From assembly GCA_963281255.1 (NCBI GenBank), contig OY725493.1, positions 1,363,550 to 1,427,549 on the forward strand: a stretch of DNA of 64,000 nucleotides. Reading direction: 5' to 3'. Source of the stretch: Aphrocallistes beatrix. Lineage: Eukaryota; Porifera; Hexactinellida; Sceptrulophora; Aphrocallistidae. Below the pieces are notes generated by a model. It did not search any database. It was not told the DNA's origin and saw nothing but the letters and a program-made list of their open reading frames with translations. Each line of letters opens with the position of its first letter. The first letter of the stretch is position 1. Positions 63,781-64,000 of this stretch are shown in pieces. The translations under genes and the position numbers were made by a program.

Positions 63781-63924
63781 GGCTTAGCTATGTAGAGTCA
63801 ACACATTTTGGAAGTATGAAAGAGGCTAGGTTTTAACGGTGTTTATCATGTGCAATCAGAGGCATAGCCTATTGAATTTTGGAGTGCGGCAAAGTTCCAG
63901 CAGAAAATTATTGGTTTGAGGCCT

Positions 63925-63979
63925 TGACACACAGAGGCGTAGCAACGGTGTCGCACCCTTGCTACGCCTCTGTGTGTCA
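63925..63979. repeat. Perfect 21-bp inverted repeat
   Basis: The arms TGACACACAGAGGCGTAGCA(A) face each other exactly across a 13-base loop (CGGTGTCGCACCC). The CAGAGGCGTAGC motif looks like a hAT terminus. Confidence 0.85.
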
Positions 63980-64000
63980 GTGCTTGATCTGTGTAGTGTC

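Overview
This is a eukaryotic nuclear window, almost certainly from an early-branching animal. An EGFR/ErbB-type receptor tyrosine kinase, TRIM-NHL proteins, a TRPM channel, Munc18, CUL3, NCB5OR and Kazal-domain proteins are all recognisable. Introns are very short (59-80 nt where they can be defined) and many genes are single-exon. A sponge is my best guess, from the compact introns and the beta-helix/multi-TM surface protein, but the sequence alone does not settle the clade.

Layout. 0-8.4 kb: TBCB (-) divergent from a 1999-aa EGFR-like receptor (+), then PIGH (+). 8.9-22.5 kb: a run of minus-strand genes, namely COPS9, a BED/hAT-derived protein, ZUP1, an unrecognised 254-aa protein, VPS29, RPB6, a TRIM-NHL protein and a TRPM channel. 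Five of these lie within 5.7 kb with spacers of 105-235 bp. 22.5-24.9 kb: intergenic, with a Tigger-like MITE. 24.9-29.7 kb: a beta-helix/multi-TM surface protein (+) and a purple acid phosphatase (-). 30.1-36.5 kb: tandem multi-exon Kazal/VWC-like paralogues (+) with probable GPI-anchor tails. 36.8-41.8 kb: NCB5OR and Munc18 (-). 42-56.2 kb: a transposon graveyard with nested hAT, Tc1/pogo and foldback elements, a Tigger transposase pseudogene, about 1-kb direct repeats, a six-copy hairpin repeat, one intact and one truncated divergent H2A-like gene, and a coiled-coil/NHL gene. 56.8-62.4 kb: CUL3 (5 exons, -) and SLC25A17/PMP34 (-). 62.4-64 kb: foldback elements.

Functional links are loose, as expected for an animal genome: housekeeping genes (TBCB, COPS9, CUL3, RPB6, VPS29, ZUP1, PIGH, Munc18) mixed with surface and signalling genes. 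COPS9 and CUL3 belong to the same cullin/signalosome pathway but are 47 kb apart. The most interesting items are the EGFR tail, which carries about 20 tandem tyrosine motifs; the beta-helix/multi-TM receptor-like protein; the Kazal paralogues whose last exon looks converted; the H2A-like pair in transposon-rich DNA; and several nested transposons whose target-site duplications can be read directly.
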